Of a stretch of DNA of 64,000 bases, positions 37,109-48,519 are shown in pieces. This DNA comes from Blepharisma japonicum. Taxonomy: Eukaryota > Ciliophora > Heterotrichea > Heterotrichida > Blepharismidae. The position numbers and the translations under genes are program-made. The notes under the pieces are model-generated. The model saw only the letters and a program-made list of their open reading frames with translations. It was not told where the DNA came from and searched no databases. The stretch is from contig CATKHK010000044.1 of assembly GCA_949751835.1 (NCBI GenBank), positions 1 through 64,000 on the forward strand, read 5' to 3'. Every line of letters starts with the position of its first letter. Within the stretch, counting starts at the first letter, position 1.

Positions 37109-38221
37109 CTATTTATTTTCAGCCTTCTTTCTAGCTTGGTTTTTCCATTTTCTTCCATATAATTTCTATATAACTCTTACGGCTATAACCATTGCTCTAA
37201 TTGGCTTCACGGCTTGAATAATTTCTTCCTCTGTTGGGGCAATAATTGGCTCTGTCGTTGGAAGTAGAGGATGGCAATCCATATTAATCCACGGATCTTG
37301 CAATAATTCATACATCTTTATCCTTGTATCAGGGTTTTTATCAAGTAATCTAATCAATAAATTTTGTAACTGGGGTGAAATTTGTACTGTTTGATCAAAT
37401 GCTAGCTCAAAGCTTTGAATTGCATCAAAAATTGATAAAAGTGAATCTCCTGCTATATAAGGCAATTTTTTGTAAATCATTGCATATAATGTAAGCCCCA
37501 AGGCCCAAATATCAGCTGATTTCCCTGAAAATCCTTCAGTTTCAGGCGAGCAGCACTCAGGTGGGAAAAACTGATAAGTCCCTAAGGTTCTGCTTTCTAC
37601 ATCACTTTCCCCAAATATATGAGCTTGGCCAAAATCTCCAATTTTTACATTCCACTCATCAGTGAGTAAAATATTTTGTGGCTTAATATCTCTATGGATA
37701 ATATTATGATAGTGTAAATATTCCAGCCCACATACCATGTCTCTAAAAAATTTTCTAATTTGCTGTTCTCTGATGACTCCAGAAGAATTCCAAGGGAAAT
37801 AAAATGTCTCATTATCAGCATCCCACTCCATAATAGCGCCTTTCCCACAGAAATCCATGATCATGTAGATTTTGTCTCTATCTTCATCATCAATTACTTC
37901 ATATAGAGAAACCACATTGACATGGTTTAATTTTTTCATCAGCGCAATTTCTTTCGCTACGTCCTGTAGAGCATTAGTAACAGTCATCCCGCCGTCTTCA
38001 TTTCTGTAGTAATCTCTCTTTTTGCGAAGCAGTGCTTTGTTGTAGATTTTGACAGCATAAAGCTCAGCTCCTTTTTTGCAGAGCTTTACCTTACCAAATG
38101 CTCCTTCTCCAAGGTTTTTGATGATGGAGTACTGATTTACCATTGTGTTTCCGTCTTGATCAACCCCACGGACAACTTCATTAGTTTCTATAACTGTGTG
38201 TTTGGCCTCTTCTTCTGACAT
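37109..38221 (-). CDS. CaMKK/LKB1-like serine/threonine kinase, 365 aa, one 15-nt intron
   Basis: All catalytic motifs are present: LGEGAFGKV (37-45), Lys58 in YAVKIYNK, HRDIKPQN (Asp178) and DFG (196-198). GTYQFFPPECC replaces the APE region, and GFSGKSADIWALGLTLYAM follows. The insert after the ATP site and the LDKNPDTRIKMYELLQDPWI ending are typical of CaMKK/Elm1/LKB1-type kinases that act upstream of AMPK. I chose the Met of MSEEEAKH (38219-38221) because an earlier in-frame Met would overlap the divergent gene. A TAG at 37166-37168 is part of a 15-nt intron, and splicing adds a basic 18-residue tail (KLYGRKWKNQARKKAENK). Confidence 0.85.
37166..37180 (-). other. 15-nt intron near the 3' end of the kinase gene
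   Basis: The minus strand reads GTAAGAGTTATATAG, phase 0, ending in an in-frame TAG. Spliced and unspliced products differ only in the last residues: an 18-residue basic tail against three codons. Confidence 0.7.
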
Positions 38222-38238
38222 CTTTATGCTATTGCAAT

Positions 38239-38634
38239 ATGAAAAATCCATCACTCAAGCATAAATTAGGACAAAGAAAAGTAAAGCATTTCAAAGAGAA
38301 GAAAATCAAAGAGGATGCAAAGCAAATAGAAGTTCCTGAAGCTCCTGACAGGTTCAAACATCTATATAAAGAGATGAGTGGAGGGGAAAAAGCAAGAGGA
38401 AATGAGCTTCCTAAGCCAAATAGATTTTCTAAATCGTTAACGTACAGAGAGAAAGCCAAAAAAGAAAAAGAAAAACAAATCAAGCAAAAAGCTTATGAAG
38501 AAAGAAAACAGCAGGAAAAAGAAAAACAGAAATTCAAGACAGCACACCTTTTAAGTGCAAAAACTAAAAAAGGCCAGCCAAAACTTGGGAACCTAATGAT
38601 GCATATTTGTGATAAATTAGGGGTAAAAAAATAA
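38239..38634 (+). CDS. Fyv7/CCDC59-like rRNA-processing protein, 131 aa
   Basis: The protein is small and very Lys/Glu-rich, mostly a charged helix (residues about 70-105). It ends with AKTKKGQPKLGNLMMHICDKL. The KTKKGQPxLxNxxxxLLxKI ending is what I recall as the signature of the Fyv7/TAP26 (CCDC59) family, nucleolar proteins of 18S rRNA maturation. The start at 38239 lies 17 bp from the kinase start on the other strand. Without a search, other basic nucleolar proteins remain possible. Confidence 0.6.
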   Translation: MKNPSLKHKLGQRKVKHFKEKKIKEDAKQIEVPEAPDRFKHLYKEMSGGEKARGNELPKPNRFSKSLTYREKAKKEKEKQIKQKAYEERKQQEKEKQKFKTAHLLSAKTKKGQPKLGNLMMHICDKLGVKK

Positions 38635-38650
38635 ATTTTTTAGAAGCTTT

Positions 38651-38765
38651 AATTAGCATAAAACAAGAAATTTTTAACTAAGAGGCACATCTGTGCTAAA
38701 TAAGAATTTTTTAATTATTTAATTAATATGAAACAAGAAATTTCTGCACTAAGAGCACAGCTAAA
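38651..38765 (+). repeat. Imperfect direct repeat of a gene start, 70-bp period
   Basis: Sequence at 38651-38698 (ATAAAACAAGAAATTTTTAA then CTAAGAGGCACA) is repeated imperfectly at 38721-38765 (ATGAAACAAGAAATTTCTGC then CTAAGAGCACAG). The second copy contains the start codon and first residues of the next CDS. In the first copy the ATG is ATA and the frame is closed, so it looks like a relic of a small tandem duplication. Confidence 0.55.
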
Positions 38766-39879
38766 AGAACTAGAAGACGAACTAGACCGAGTCAAAGGAG
38801 AACATAAAATCAAAGAAGCACAGAATTTACAACAAATCGACAAGCACAAGAGAAAATGAGAAGTCAAGCACAAAGCACTTTTAAAAGACATCCGCCTGAC
38901 TCAAGAAACATATGAAAGAGAAAAAAACAAGTGGCAGAGTCAAATGCAAGGCCTTGCAGATACTTTGGTGGCTATAAAGCAAGCTTCTCAAAAAGAAGAA
39001 GAGTCAGAGAAAAAGTTTTTACAGCAAATTGATGCAGAACTAATTGCAGTTGCTGGAAGAATTCAAGCAAGATCAAGAGATGAATCAGTTTCTATTGAAG
39101 GAGATACCATCCAAGATAGCATGAGTGAGGATTCTTCCATGCCAGAAACAACCAATAATCTTGTAAATTCAATTATTAAAGCTCGGGAACTGATCAAAAT
39201 GCTATTAGAAAGAAATACAAGGCCACCTATGTCAATTCCTCCATTAACCAATATAAACCCTCCTAATATAGAGCCACTCGATATATCAAAATCGCTGACA
39301 GAAAGCTATAGGGACTCTTCAATTTATAACAAAATCCTTATAAATGACGATATTTTGAACTCTTTATCAATGTCAGAAAGAGAAGCTGTTGTGTATTCTC
39401 TTATAAATGCAGGAGCAGGGATTGAGGAAAAAAGAGATGTCAAGCTAGAGGACCTTTTAAATATCACTGGAGCAGGAGCTGAAGAAAAATTCGTCTTGAG
39501 TTCGGCAAGGTTGGAAGATTTATCTAGCATTATTGAAGAAGAATCTGGGGTTGACTCCGCGAAAAATCCTATTGGGCTAACCTTTACATTACCAGAAATC
39601 AAAGAAAATGATGCTGAGTCTCCAAGAACTTTAAATAAAGCTGCTCATATAAATTTAAGTCCTATTTCTACCCCAAAATCAGGGAGATCAGAGCTTAAAA
39701 GGTCTCAAAGTTTTGGATACTCAGATGTTCCAACACCTCTAAGCGAGAGCAATGAAATGAATAAAGCGCAAATACAAGACGACCTTGAAAGTAAAAACTC
39801 AAAATCAGGGAATTTAGAAGGTACAGCCGAATTCGAAAGGTTGAAAAGAGACTATAGCGGCTTATTGGAAGAAGACTAG
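38728..39879 (+). CDS. Coiled-coil and disordered protein, 383 aa
   Basis: ATG 38728 opens a frame with one TGA-Trp (KHKRKWEVKHK) and ends at TAG 39877-39879. Residues 1-105 form a strong coiled coil (ISALRAQLKELEDELDRVKG...). The rest is acidic and Ser/Pro-rich, with short helical elements (NSLSMSEREAVVYSLINAG). A possible phosphorylation-rich patch (LSPISTPKSGRSELKRSQSF) lies near residues 310-330. No family was recognised. It is tandem with the potassium-channel gene, 73 bp apart. Confidence 0.7.
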
Positions 39880-39952
39880 GATAAATTTTTGACACCCTAA
39901 CCATAATTTTAATTTCCATTTTAAACTAAAGTTGCCAAAATTAAATAGTTGA

Positions 39953-41251
39953 ATGTTGATTCATACTTCAGCTGATGACTTTATTAGTGAAAGTTCTAGA
40001 TCAAGCTTAATTCTGAGCTCATTTTCAATGAATCATTTGTCAAAATCATCTAAAAACCTATATATCCAATGACGACTAGCGGAGCTGATTGCTGCGATTT
40101 TTGCTGTAATTGGAATAATAACTTCAACAGTTGATTATGAAAAAAGCTATTCAGATGATCGAACACATTCAAATTGCAAGGAAAATGAAGAAGAAGCCTT
40201 TAACTGAATAACTTTTGCGTTTACAGTGATTTCATTAATTTTCCTTTACATTAGGCACCAATCTAAACAACAATGATACAGATTTCGCAGAAACCCTTTT
40301 CTAGTTAACACACCTAAGTATGATGAATTTAACCGCACTATCAGGAAAAAAAGAAGACGACTTTCAATGAGTTTTTTCCTTGAGTCCATTATTTTATCAA
40401 TTTTTCCTTATCCTTATATACATGCACCAATTTACATAAGCCAAAACTATAGACTTGCTAAGCCAGACGGAGGAAATAACACAGTTGAAGTTTGCTATAT
40501 ATTTACTGAATTTTTATATGTATTCATGTTTGTAAGAGTCTTATTTATATTCCGAGCTATATTTAACTTAAGCTCTTATCAAGATGACCATGCAAGATAC
40601 TATTGCGCTAAGTATGAAGCGAAATCAAACGTAAGATTTTCAATAAGATGCTTGATGAAGACGCATCCATTTTTTGTGGTTGCTGTTTTCATTGTTCCAG
40701 GGTTTCTTTTATTTGGAATATTTTTAAGGGTGTTTGAAAGGCCTTATACAGATATTTCTGGATTCGATTTCGAGTCATATTCGAATGCAGTATGATGCTG
40801 TGCAGAAGCAATAGCAACAATTGGATTTGGAGATCTATACCCTGGGACCCATTTTGGAAGAATGGTTACAATTGTTTCTGCCTTATGGGGAGCTTTCGCC
40901 TTTTCTATGGTGGTGTTTATACTGGAAACGTCATTACAGCTAGACACCAGTCAAAATAAAGCATTTTATGCTATAAAAAGTACTCGTGCTGCAGGAATTG
41001 TAGCTATTGATGCATTCAGGCTTAATCTCATAAAGAAGAAATATGGGGTAAGAAGCATGGGATTTAAGCAGCAAGTGGAAGAGCTGGAAAAATCATTAAA
41101 AGTATTCCACGTTACCAATAAAATGCTAAATACCATACAAAGTAAAGAAGAAGCTGGGCTAATACAGACAAAATCCAAGTTCAAAAAACTAAACACAAGA
41201 CTTTCCAGGATCGAATCAAAGCTTGATAAGCTTCTTGGAACAATTAATTAA
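39953..41251 (+). CDS. SK-type (calcium-activated) potassium channel subunit, 432 aa
   Basis: Once TGA is Trp, the frame from ATG 39953 to TAA 41249-41251 shows several membrane helices: LAELIAAIFAVIGIITS, ITFAFTVISLIFLYI, SFFLESIILSIF, YIFTEFLYVFMFV and FFVVAVFIVPGFLLF. A pore helix and filter TIGFGDLYPG follow (GFGD 291-294), then the last helix. The order and the lack of a charged S4 fit the SK/KCNN family, and the filter is GFGD rather than GYGD. The C-terminus has a basic segment, the likely calmodulin-binding position, then a coiled coil (KKLNTRLSRIESKLDKLL). It would conduct K+ and repolarise the ciliate membrane after calcium entry. Confidence 0.8.
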
Positions 41252-41310
41252 TATTTCTACTTGTATTAGCCCATATTAATCTAATTTTTAAATAAGTTTA
41301 TATTCAAACA

Positions 41311-41736
41311 ATGGAGTCTAAAAGCATAGGTAAAGATTCTATGCTAGGGTTTTATATGATGCCTCCTACAATAGATGAGAACTTTGACCAAGTCGCATAC
41401 CAAGAACATATAAAGAATCTTGACAAATTAATTGACGCCCAGAAGCTGGAGGTTGAAAATTTCTCCCCTGATGACTTCAAAAATCATCAATTGCCTCTAG
41501 CTCGAATTAAAAAAATAATGAAATCCGACGAAGATGTCCGCATGATAAGTGCAGAAACCCCTGCACTTTTTGGGAAAGCGTGTGAGCTGTTTATAATAGA
41601 GCTGGCCCATAGAGCATGAATCCACACTGAAGAAGGAAAGAGAAGGATTTTGCAAAAAAATCACATCATGGCTTGCATTGACAAAACAGATATTTTCGAT
41701 TTTTTGCAAGACCTCGTCCATACAAGAAATAGTTAG
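41311..41736 (+). CDS. NFYC: NF-YC (HAP5) CCAAT-binding factor subunit, 141 aa
   Basis: The histone-fold domain spans residues about 61-135: [20 protein letters not shown], then [13 protein letters not shown], then [15 protein letters not shown], nearly identical to known NF-YC. Trp103, an invariant residue of this fold, is encoded by TGA at 41617-41619, which is clean evidence for the code. NF-YC pairs with NF-YB and then binds NF-YA at CCAAT promoters. The 60-residue leader is unlike animal NF-YC, and the long Gln-rich C-terminus is missing. It lies 59 bp after the channel gene. Confidence 0.93.
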
Positions 41737-41808
41737 ATTAAATATCAAATACCTTGGGTAAAATGATACAATTAGGATTAATTATCATTATTGAGATTTA
41801 AATAAATA

Positions 41809-44800
41809 ATGGTACTCATATTTTTCCTTGTAGTATTACAAGTGTATGTATTTGGGGTCACTGAAGACCCATTTGCAGCTTACATTTCACAGAATGAATA
41901 TTTAAACCTGAATTTAAATGATTTTTTTGAAGGTGAAGAATTAGCATTTTCTGTAGGTGAAAATAACTTTACAGGAGACAGCCTGCAGATATTTGATCCA
42001 ATTTATTTTAATACCACTCATTCAATTGAATTCGGAAACATAAGAGGGCCTTCAGTTCAGGAGACCCCGAATCAGAGGCAAGTTTCATCATTTAGGATGG
42101 ACAACAAAATGATAATGTTCGGATTTTTCCAGAGTTATATAGAAATTTATAGCTTATTGCTGACAAATGGGCAATTAGCGATGCACTGAAACGAGAGCTT
42201 GGATTATCAACATATGGAACCAAATATACTGCAAGTTGCATTATTTACTAATGGTGACAGTAAATATGCACTTATTTTGCTTGGCCAGTTAGAAGAAGTT
42301 GACGGACAAAATGTGACGAGAAATGATTTATATGTCATGAATGTTACTAACCCAGAAGAGCCTGATCAGCCTGAGCTCCTAAACTTGTGAGATGTGAGAT
42401 ATACATCTAGCTTGAAAATATCAACTGAAATACAAGGTACTACAGTAATACCAATTTCTGGGATTTTTTCTGCTAGCTTTTCGTCATATAACGGCGTGCT
42501 TTTTATTTATAATTTCAGTGATCCTTATGGTCCAGTGCTTATGCAAACTGTAACGAGGTATTTTACACTCCCGAACGCAAATAATCTAATTCCTAATCCA
42601 GTAGATTCACTGATTTTAGATTCGTGTATTTATCTGCTGGATACCAACATTGGAGTCATTTTATATGAACTGAATCCTCAAAATCAGTTCTTTTTTGAAT
42701 CAGATTATTTTGACTTGTCCAGATTTGGTAGAAGCTTCAGTATTGCATATAAAGACAATCCTTCTCAGCTTGAAAGAGCTATAGCTGTAGGCACTGAGCA
42801 AGGAATCATTGCATTCAGTCCTATTAAATTTGATGAAGTATTTTGAGTTACAAGCTATGACTTATATGGAAATATATCGCCAATAAAATCAAGCCAAAAC
42901 TTGCTGAATTATTTCTTTTTAGATGTATTAGGCCAAAATAATACATCATTAATGGTAATCCAAGATCGATCTATTTTTGCACAAGATATATTGTTTCATT
43001 TAGATATCGAAGCACTTGTGGGGCAGAAATTTGATCCTAATGGGATGTGGAAAGTGTTTTATGGCTTTTATGGCCAGTTTTTCTATGTGAGATTTGATCT
43101 TTATGCAATAACTTCTTATGGGTTTACACTGGACTATTGAAGATTGAGAGTCACACCAGGCGATTTTGTTTATTCAGCTGAAATAATAGCAGAATCAGCA
43201 TTAGTGTCAAATGAAAAATCGACAAGATGAATCACAGTCATGGGTATTCCTGAAAGTATCAATAGCATTCTGTATATGGATGGGTATACCCCAATTCCAT
43301 TGGAGCCTATACAAATTAATGTTGAATTTGACGGATTTATTGCTAATATTATTGGCAATCCAACAAACTTTTTTTCTGGACCAAATATGAATTTTTCTCT
43401 ACAATTAAATAGTATCTCTTCAGATTTTTCATTTACATATTCACCTTATGAAATAGTCAGCTACTTGGAAACTGTCCCAATTAATATGAATCTTACTTCT
43501 GCCCAAATAATTGGAATTGAACTTTTTATGTATACACACAATGAAATTTTTGTATTTAATTATGGTGAAAGTGGAATAGACAAGTTTGCCTCACTGATTA
43601 ACCCTATTTCTACAGTTATATGCTCTCAAGGATGGCTTATTTATTCCTTACCTGAACCTGGCTCTCCACTTATAAGTTTGATTGATTCTGCATCTAACCA
43701 GACAATCCAAACTTGGACTCCTTTGGTACAATGCAATATATTTATCGCATATAATAATTATTTACTTTGTGGGGACCATGATTTAATTGATCTTTATATA
43801 ACTAATGAAGAAAATAATATGTATGAAAGCATGATACAAGTATCAGCAAAGCTTTTTAATATGGACTTATATATCATAGATGCCACTATGACGTCTCCAT
43901 CAGAAAACTTTCCTGACTCTTATCTATATATTTTAGATCAGTATAACGGTGTCAATATTATCGATTTAGATTTTGTGTATAATGGAGAAATTCCTATTCT
44001 TCCTTACTGTGTAGATAAAGCAAACATAACCAATGCTGTCAGAATGATAGGAACTACAGAGCAAATATATATAATATTCAGCGATGGATCAATAGATATT
44101 TACTCTACAACTCTAACTTTTATTAAACGAGTTAGAGCTAGATATCAAGCAACTTATATTAATGCTAAAAATATTCAGAATGTGCTATTTATTCAGGTTA
44201 CCGGAAAAATTTTAGTTATAGATGGGCTACAAACAACACATAGTAGTTTGCTTGCATATATTCCAGTTGAGGATTCTTGTCAATTTGACGTCTCAAGTGA
44301 GTACGAAGTTTACTGGGGAATTATTGGAGTTTTATGCCCAAATAAAACAAATCAAGATCTGATGTTTTATGGCTCAAATTGTCCAACAATACCTTATGAC
44401 CAGCCCTGCCAATTAAATTTTTATTCTCAGATATCCATGGCTAATCCTTTATCAGTAAGCCAGCTCCAATACATTGCAAATTTAACATTAAATGCATCTA
44501 ATGAGGTTTCTTCTGTTTTTCTACCAGTAATTCTCAACATTTTTCCAGATGGGGAAAATATATGAATTAATCAAGAGCTTTGGAATATTAGCCAACAGCT
44601 GGTCATTGATTATGATATAGAAGCAATTGTAGACTTAGGAAGCTCATATCAAGGACAAAATGTAAAATCCTATTTAAATATCAATGGGAAATATCCAACA
44701 TTTAATTATAAAGAGCCAAACTATGTTCCTGCTATAAAATGACCCCAAATGATATTGACAGATCACTATGAAGGAGATTATAATGAAAATTTCACAGACC

Positions 44801-46296
44801 ATACTGCAATTAAAAATACTAATAGGGTTATCGTTGCAAGTAGCACACAAGGTCTGCTTATATTTAACTTAACTGGTGTACCCAGCGAGGACGATAGTTT
44901 CAATTCTCCAGATGTCCCAGTTGAAAACACTTTAAACGTTTCAGACTATATAAATGGTACAAATCCTGTTTGCTCTATAGTTGAAGATATAGGAACTCAA
45001 GGTGACTTAACTTTATTTGTAACTGCTTGTCAACATCAGATGACTGAGCAATTTTCCTGAAACGAAGGAAAATTAGTGAATTTAACTCTTAACCAGTTTG
45101 CTTTGGTTCTATGAGAGTATGACTTTGTGAGAGGAAGTGTAACAAAAATAAGTGTTTTAGAAGTCGAGTTCAGTCCCGCATGACTTAAAGCAATTCCTTC
45201 CACTAACTATGACTTCATGCTGATTTCAATTGATTCTTCAGATGAAGCAGACTATGAAAAATACAGAAATAATCATGTGATCAGAATTGCTGTGCATTGA
45301 AATAGCGACGATTTAAATTTGACGATTGTAGAAATCATTGACTTCCACTCTCTTCAACTTCCAGCTTTTTATGCTCACGCAGTTGATGGAGTTTATTCAA
45401 ATAATGACTTATATTTATATGTGGCCGATCATTGATATGGAACAAGAATTCTTCAAACGAAGAATGGCAATGTTACTAATGTCAGTGAAATAGTAGGCGG
45501 CCTACCAATGAAGGATGGTGATTATATTGTATCTGTTGGGGTATGTGGGAACTTTCTATTTACTGGGACTGTTGGGACTAAAATTCACCAATTTTTATTA
45601 AACTCTAAGAGCAGCCCGCAAGTGATGACGAGATTTTATCCATACAACAATACATTGAACGATTATATTGCTCTTCCATCTCTTATCGTTTGTTCTGACT
45701 ACTATCAGCCTGATTTTATAGTATCCTCAATTCTTTCCTCCAAAAGTGAGTTTTACATAAGAGTTTATAACACAAAAGTGAGTGCTGATAACTCAATAAT
45801 GTACGACATGACAATTTCTCCACAGTTGTATCCTCAAGCTACTGGAAGTGTAGCATTCTTAAATTCTAATACAATAACTGCTATTGGAGCTCTAACACCT
45901 TATCTAAGAAGCTATATTTTGAAAAAGCCTCAAATAATTATTCCTAAAATGACACTTAATGAGTATAAGCAGATGCTAAAGGAATGAGGAACGGACACTT
46001 TTGAAATATTTGTAACATTAGCTAATGAAAATATGTCAGTAAACTCGACATCTATAAGTGTAAGAAGAACTGCTGCAGGTAGTAATGATAATGATGATGG
46101 TTATCAGTATCATAGTAATGGCAACTCATGATGGATTTGGATGATACTTGGATTTTGTATTGTTTTAATTCTAATCATGTCTTGCCTTTTAGCAAGGTAT
46201 TTCTTGAAGAAACCAAAACCCCATACTATTCAAAATGAAAGGCCATTATTTTTGACCCAATTTTCAGATTTTGATAATGATGAATATTTTGACTAA
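41809..46296 (+). CDS. Large type I membrane protein with a beta-propeller-like ectodomain, 1,495 aa
   Basis: An N-terminal signal peptide (MVLIFFLVVLQVYVFG) starts a 4.5-kb frame with about fourteen TGA-Trp codons and stop TAA at 46294-46296. The ectodomain is rich in N-glycosylation sequons and in repeats of the form VxxLxxS.xxIYxVxD/NxxxP with short beta strands (FIQVTGKILVIDGLQTT, NTSLMVIQDRSIFAQDI). This resembles LVIVD-type propeller repeats. A single helix (WIWMILGFCIVLILIMSCLL) at about 1440-1462 precedes a 38-residue tail with an acidic ending (DFDNDEYFD). Surface adhesion or receptor function is plausible but unproven. No known family was recognised. Confidence 0.8.
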
Positions 46297-46485
46297 ATTT
46301 AATTCTTAATTAATTAAAATTGTTTTGCAAAATAATATAAGTAAATTTACTAATTGATAAATGTCTTATTTTTATCAACCTACTTAGAATTATACTTGCT
46401 AAAAATTTCTCATCAAATCAAAATGCTTAATTTGCATGAGTAGAAGAAAATAACTTCACAGTCAAAATCATTTTATAATATAAAA

Positions 46486-47376
46486 ATGGCTCTCGACGGT
46501 ATTATTGAAATGAGAAAAATCCTTGACAGACTTGAAACTGCCATTCCTGGCCCTTTGGTTACAGAGTGGCTGAATAACATTGCTGATCCCTCATTTGGGC
46601 TGGTTGATGATTTAGTTTATACATTCTTAAATAGTGTTGAAAATAATGACGTAAGCAAGCACACTGTAAGAATCTTACGGCAGTTGAACACTCATATCAA
46701 AGCTAAAGTGCTTCCTCAGATAACGGAAAACAAAGTCTTCCCTGAAGCTATGTATAAATATATTACCGGTACCAAGCCAGAAGAGGTCTGTCATGATGCT
46801 TTCTTGTTATTCACTGCAATATATGGTAATGAAAACTTCAAAGACCTTAAAGATGTTTCCAGCTTTATGCGGGCTTTGTTTGACGCTTTGGAATACATTC
46901 AAGAAGAAAACGCTTATAATGCTGTGGTCAGAATTTTAATTTCTAGCTCAAAAGAATCAGAAGAACTGTTTCTAGAATTATGCTCCACTCATAAAAATGC
47001 TAGATACTTTGGAGAGCTGCTGCTACAACTACTCAACAAAAGTGAAGGTGAAGAAACTATAAAATGCTTAGAATGCTTGAAGCTCATTTTGGAAAGCCCT
47101 GCAACTCAAGGCTTCTTTTATACGAATGATTTGAAATTACTATGTGACATCGTCATTCAGAACCTAGAAAATCTTTCAGATTTTCTTCTAAAAGCCAGAT
47201 TTTTCGAAATCCTTAAAGACATTGTTAAAAGTAATGGATTTTTGTCACTAAATCACAGGACTGAAGAAATAAAATCAATATCAGAAATTTACCTAAACTC
47301 AGATGTGTCAGAAATGAAATCTTACTCAGAAATAATTTTAGACACAATAAAAAGCATCACTCAAGGGCCTGCTTAA
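46486..47376 (+). CDS. SPIN90/Dip1-like leucine-rich (DUF2013) protein, 296 aa
   Basis: The protein is all-helical and armadillo-like. The segment ATQGFFYTNDLKLLCDIVIQNL (residues 207-227) matches my memory of the conserved FFYTNDLxVLxDIxxRxL block of the SPIN90/Dip1/Ldb17 leucine-rich domain, which activates Arp2/3 complex without a pre-existing filament. No SH3 or Pro-rich extension is present, so only the core domain is here. It is convergent with RFC2, with 22 bp between stops. Assignment is moderate; other armadillo-fold proteins could share the motif by chance. Confidence 0.55.
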   Translation: MALDGIIEMRKILDRLETAIPGPLVTEWLNNIADPSFGLVDDLVYTFLNSVENNDVSKHTVRILRQLNTHIKAKVLPQITENKVFPEAMYKYITGTKPEEVCHDAFLLFTAIYGNENFKDLKDVSSFMRALFDALEYIQEENAYNAVVRILISSSKESEELFLELCSTHKNARYFGELLLQLLNKSEGEETIKCLECLKLILESPATQGFFYTNDLKLLCDIVIQNLENLSDFLLKARFFEILKDIVKSNGFLSLNHRTEEIKSISEIYLNSDVSEMKSYSEIILDTIKSITQGPA

Positions 47377-47398
47377 TAAAAATAAATTCTCTATTTAA

Positions 47399-48367
47399 TT
47401 AAGATTGACACATGCTTATCTCGCACAGCTTTGCAAGGCATCCGTGCACTTGTAACAAAGTGCAGACTCCATCAAGCATCCTCATTCTTAGCACTGCGAT
47501 TTCTTTGAGATATCTCAGCTGCATGTGCTCATTCATGCTAAAATTTGTAACAACTCGATAGAGCGATCCAATGATATCTAATGGTGAGTATCCTTGGATC
47601 CACAACACTTGCAAACTATCAGCTGCTGTAGTAAACTGCCCTTCAGTGCATTTTTGGATAACACTTTTAAGTAAATCAGGGTGAGGCTGATCACAAACTC
47701 TGAAAACATTTTCAAAATTGACCACATTAAAAGCTGATACTGTTGCTTGCAAATTATTAATTGCATTTCTCATGTCGCCTTCTGCAGTGAAAACTAAAGC
47801 TTCCATGCCTTTGTCGTCATATGTGACACTTTCTTGGTCTGTGATCCTTAATAATCTTTGTAACACCTCAGCGTCATTAAGTCTTGTGAATCTCAAAATG
47901 GCGCATCTGGATTGGATAGCTTCTATTATTTTAGAAGAATCGTTGCAGGCTAAAGCAAATCTTGTGGTATTTGTATAGTCAGTCATAATCATTCGTAGAG
48001 CCTGCTGGGCACTTGCTGTCATGGAATCTGCTTCATCGAGGATGATTACTTTGTGCATGTTCGGAGGGACATTTACTTTTTGTTGGGCAAAAGCTTTGAT
48101 TTTTTCTCTGACAACTTCAATGCCACGCTCATCTGAAGCATTAAGTTCACAGACTCCTTGCTTTACAGAATCTCCAAGCATTTGGCGGGCTAAACATCAG
48201 ATGCTAGTAGTTTTGCCACAACCTGGAGGGCCCACAAGGAGAAGGTTTGGCATGTTACCTTGAAGTGCAATTGAATTAAGCTGCTGAATTGCTCGTTCGT
48301 TGCCTACAACATCTTCTAAAACTTGAGGTCTGTATTTTTCTACCCATGGTATCTCAAAGTCACCCAT
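47399..48367 (-). CDS. RFC2: Replication factor C subunit 2 (yeast Rfc4 orthologue), 322 aa
   Basis: This is a clamp-loader AAA+ subunit that helps place PCNA on primed DNA. The start MGDFEIPWVEKYRPQVLEDVVG matches family N-termini. Walker A is GPPGCGKT (46-53), Walker B DEAD (111-114), and sensor/SRC motifs appear as IQSRCAILRFTRL. The C-terminal collar follows. Trp57 is TGA (48197-48199) where human RFC2 has Leu. CDQPHPDLLKSVIQKC and WIQGYSPLDIIG correspond to the human RFC2 collar region. Length is right (human 354 aa, with a longer leader). Confidence 0.93.
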
Positions 48368-48519
48368 TATAAAATATTCGGGTAAAGGGATTAAGCATAT
48401 AAGTTAATTTTACTCATATATCGAGTGGAAGTTAAAACTGATAATATATTCCAGATATTTCATATGGCTTCTATATCATTTTTAAATAGAATAATAAAAT
48501 TTATTTTTAGAATTTTGAT

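Noticed and set aside
38222-38254. Kinase start at the earlier Met (38252-38254)
   Set aside because: It would overlap the first codons of the divergent Fyv7-like gene; the Met at 38219-38221 gives a normal leader without overlap.
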